Below are positions 62,193-64,000 of a stretch of DNA of 64,000 nucleotides, in pieces. Origin of the DNA: Candidatus Pseudomonas phytovorans. Its GTDB lineage: Bacteria > Pseudomonadota > Gammaproteobacteria > Pseudomonadales > Pseudomonadaceae. A program made the position numbers and the translations under genes. The notes beneath the pieces were generated by a model. It saw nothing but the letters and a program-made list of their open reading frames with translations, searched no databases and was not told where the DNA came from. The stretch is from positions 509,001-573,000 of the forward strand of contig CP119325.1 in the NCBI GenBank assembly GCA_029202525.1. The letters run 5' to 3'. Positions within the stretch are counted from its first letter, which is position 1, and the number at the start of each line of letters is the position of its first letter.

Positions 62193-62822
62193 TCACAGTT
62201 GGCGCATGTGCGCCGCGAGTTGGTTGTCCAGTTGATCGGGGCTGGCGCTCAGGCCTTCGCGCACGCCGGCGATGTCCTGTTCAGAGCGGTTCTGGCTGAG
62301 CTTGCGCGCACCTTGCAGGCGGGCAATGGGCAGGCGAATGCCGACAATGGCGCGGAGCATGCCGTCGATGTAGTCAGCCGGTGCGTCGTCCACCTTCCAC
62401 TGTTCGCTGCGCCCCTGTTCGTGGCGCTGGGTCAGGCGGCTGACGATAGTCAGCAGTTTTGCTGCGTCGTGGATCACCTCGGCCGGGCCATAGGCGTGCA
62501 CGGCCAGGTAGTTCCAGGTTGGCACTACCTTCGGGTTATCAGCTTTGCTCGGGTAGTAGCTGGGGCTGACATAGGCATCCGCGCCGGGGAACACCAGCAG
62601 GGCTTCTGCGCCTTGCTCCAGGTCCTGCCATTGGCGGTTGGCCCGTGCCAGGTGCGCATAGACGGTGCCGAACTCGCCTTCGCCAGTGTCGACCAGCACC
62701 GGCAGGTGTGTGGCCAACAGGCCCTGCTCGCCTTGGCTGACCAGCACGGCCAGGCGGGTGTCGAGCATGTGTTGGTGCAGGCGACCGAGGTCGTGTTCCT
62801 GGTGAGGTTTACTGTTGTACAT
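62193..62822 (-). CDS. PaiB-like FMN-binding protein
   Basis: The 209-aa protein has the PaiB/FMN_bind_2 pattern: MYNSKPHQEHDLGRLHQHM, then the flavin-binding split-barrel stretch GTVYAHLARANRQWQDL and PSYYPSKADNPKVVPTWNY, and GIRLPIARLQGARKLSQNR near the C-terminus. PaiB of Bacillus is a negative regulator of sporulation and protease genes; most homologues are of unknown role. The ATG at 62822 has AAGGAAA 6 nt upstream; the frame extends 9 codons further without support. It is divergent from a MocR-type regulator that may control the gene set. Confidence 0.87.
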   Translation of the reverse strand: MYNSKPHQEHDLGRLHQHMLDTRLAVLVSQGEQGLLATHLPVLVDTGEGEFGTVYAHLARANRQWQDLEQGAEALLVFPGADAYVSPSYYPSKADNPKVVPTWNYLAVHAYGPAEVIHDAAKLLTIVSRLTQRHEQGRSEQWKVDDAPADYIDGMLRAIVGIRLPIARLQGARKLSQNRSEQDIAGVREGLSASPDQLDNQLAAHMRQL

Positions 62823-62911
62823 GCTCGGTTTCCTTGTGCAATGTGCCATCCTAGGCAGGCTATTGGTTCTGGGTAAGAGCCATTACCGTCTGTTTTGATA
62901 GGTCCAATACC

Positions 62912-64000
62912 ATGAGCGAACGCCCCCTCATCCTGCCTTTCGACCCTGCCGGGATTGCCCTGGATCGCCGGCGCGGGCTCAGCCAGCAGTTGTACCAGGC
63001 GCTGCGTGCGCGGGTACTCGACGGCCGTCTGAGCAGTGGCACGCGACTACCGGCCACCCGCGACCTGGCCGCCATGTTGGCGCTGTCACGCAACAGCGTG
63101 GTGCGGGCCTATGACCAGTTGTACGCGGAGGGCTATATCGAAAGCCGGGTGGGCGATGGCACCTATGTAAGCCGGCTACCGAAACTATCCACACAAGTAT
63201 CCACAGGGTTATCCCATGGGTTATCAACAGATTTATCCACATTTTCGGCGGAAGTAACTGAGGATTTATCCAGTGCCCGGCGTTCCAGCGAAGCTTTGCA
63301 GCGTCTGAAAAATAATCACTTGCCGCCGCCAAGGCGCGGGCAACCGCGTGCTTTTCGCGTTGGCATCCCAGCGTTCGACCTGTTCCCATTTGACGTCTGG
63401 GCCAAGCTGCAGGCGGGTTTCTGGCGAAATCCGGCCCCCGCGCAACTCGGTTATGGCGACCCGGAGGGCGAGCCGATGCTGCGCGAACTGATCGCGGCCT
63501 ACTTGCGTCGCTCGCGCGGGCTGAGCTGCATGGCTGAACAAATTGTGATCACCAGTGGCGCGCAGCAGGCCATTAGCCTTTGTGCACAGCTGCTGCTGCA
63601 GCCTGGCGACGGTGTGGCTGTGGAAAACCCTGGCTATCGGGCGGCCGGTCATGCCTTCGCGCTGGCAGGCGGCCGGTTGTTTGGCGTACCGGTGGATGAA
63701 GAGGGGATGGACTGCGGTCGGCTCGGGCAGTTGCAGGGTTGCCGGCTGGCCTATGTGACGCCTGCTCACCAGTATCCGACCGGGGTGACCATGAGCCTGG
63801 CGCGCCGCCTGAAATTGCTGGCATGGGCTGACCGTAGTGATGGCTGGATCATCGAGGACGACTACGACGGTGAGTACCGATACAGCGGCGCGCCATTGGC
63901 CCCGCTTGCGGCACTCGACCAGCACGGGCGGGTGCTGTATGTCGGCACCTTCGGCAAAATCGCCTTTCCGGCGCTGCGCCTGGGTTATCTGGTGCTGCCG
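62912..64000 (+). CDS. MocR/PdxR-type GntR regulator (3' part outside window)
   Basis: The visible 363 residues begin MSERPLILPFDPAGIALDRR and show a GntR winged helix-turn-helix (residues 20-90, with GTRLPATRDLAAMLALSRNSVVRAYDQLY), a linker (about 90-135) and the start of an aminotransferase-like PLP domain with IVITSGAQQAISLCAQLLL and GTFGKIAFPALRLGYLVLP, where the lysine is the candidate PLP anchor. The frame is open to the window edge. MocR proteins respond to B6 vitamers or amines. The linker is encoded by an unusual 12-bp tandem repeat. It is divergent from the PaiB-like gene with an 89-bp gap. Confidence 0.88.
   Translation, partial: MSERPLILPFDPAGIALDRRRGLSQQLYQALRARVLDGRLSSGTRLPATRDLAAMLALSRNSVVRAYDQLYAEGYIESRVGDGTYVSRLPKLSTQVSTGLSHGLSTDLSTFSAEVTEDLSSARRSSEALQRLKNNHLPPPRRGQPRAFRVGIPAFDLFPFDVWAKLQAGFWRNPAPAQLGYGDPEGEPMLRELIAAYLRRSRGLSCMAEQIVITSGAQQAISLCAQLLLQPGDGVAVENPGYRAAGHAFALAGGRLFGVPVDEEGMDCGRLGQLQGCRLAYVTPAHQYPTGVTMSLARRLKLLAWADRSDGWIIEDDYDGEYRYSGAPLAPLAALDQHGRVLYVGTFGKIAFPALRLGYLVLP
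63185..63244 (+). repeat. Five-copy 12-bp tandem repeat in the MocR linker
   Basis: Five 9-mers start exactly 12 bp apart at 63185, 63197, 63209, 63221 and 63233: CTATCCACA, GTATCCACA, TTATCCCAT, TTATCAACA and TTATCCACA. The last is an exact DnaA box, the others differ by one or two bases. The units encode LSTQ-VSTG-LSHG-LSTD-LSTF. A sixth degenerate copy is at 63266-63274, out of phase. Confidence 0.75.

Overview
The window is a chromosomal segment of a Pseudomonas, most probably the P. putida group. The gene order around oriC (gyrB-recF-dnaN-dnaA | rpmH-rnpA-yidD-yidC-mnmE-mnmG-rsmG-parA-parB-atpIBEFHAGDC-glmU-glmR-glmS) is that of Pseudomonas. The parS palindromes, the REP sequence at 54.5 kb, and the cfaB, cls, folE2 and pycA/oadA neighbourhood fit the same genus. 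The assignment rests on recognition of proteins and gene order, not on a database search.

Layout. (1) 1-about 7.2 kb: the tnsA-proximal part of a Tn7-like transposon. A tnsA-tnsB-tnsC-tniQ cluster reads leftwards, ahead of it is an AT-rich end region, and at the far left is a small 61-codon gene with its own promoter, structured leader and strong terminator. The transposon continues beyond base 1. It abuts the 3' end of gyrB, whereas the usual Tn7 target downstream of glmS (34.5 kb) is empty. (2) 7.3-22.9 kb: the replication and segregation core. dnaA-dnaN-recF-gyrB reads left and rpmH-rnpA-yidD-yidC-mnmE-mnmG-rsmG-parA-parB reads right, with oriC between dnaA and rpmH and two parS sites in recF. 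(3) 23.0-30.2 kb: the complete nine-gene ATP synthase operon. (4) 30.3-34.5 kb: glmU, glmR and glmS for UDP-GlcNAc synthesis. (5) 34.5-39.5 kb: a dihydrolipoyl dehydrogenase, cfaB, cardiolipin synthase and a DUF3617 protein. (6) 39.5-43.7 kb: a probable zinc-limitation locus with zinc-independent folE2, a small secreted protein, and two COG0523 (CobW) GTPases flanking a DUF1826 protein, all arranged around a Zur-like operator. (7) 43.7-54.7 kb: pdxY, an acyl-CoA thioesterase, a cation/proton antiporter, small conserved proteins, a UvrD-type helicase, and zwf divergent from an RpiR/HexR-like regulator. (8) 54.7-59.3 kb: pycR and the two-subunit pyruvate carboxylase pycA/oadA. (9) 59.3-64 kb: a hipA-hipB toxin-antitoxin pair behind three evenly spaced operators, two GNAT acetyltransferases, a PaiB-like protein and a truncated MocR/PdxR-type regulator.

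The least ordinary signals are: the Tn7-like element at gyrB with a long TniQ carrying several helix-turn-helix segments; the leader that can hide its own ribosome-binding site; three TGCA-N6-TGCA-type operators spaced exactly 42 bp apart in front of hipA; dense DnaA-box 9-mers inside coding sequence (18.5-21.8 kb and 41.7-43.6 kb); and a 12-bp tandem repeat based on the DnaA box in the linker of the last gene. No tRNA, rRNA or CRISPR array was seen.
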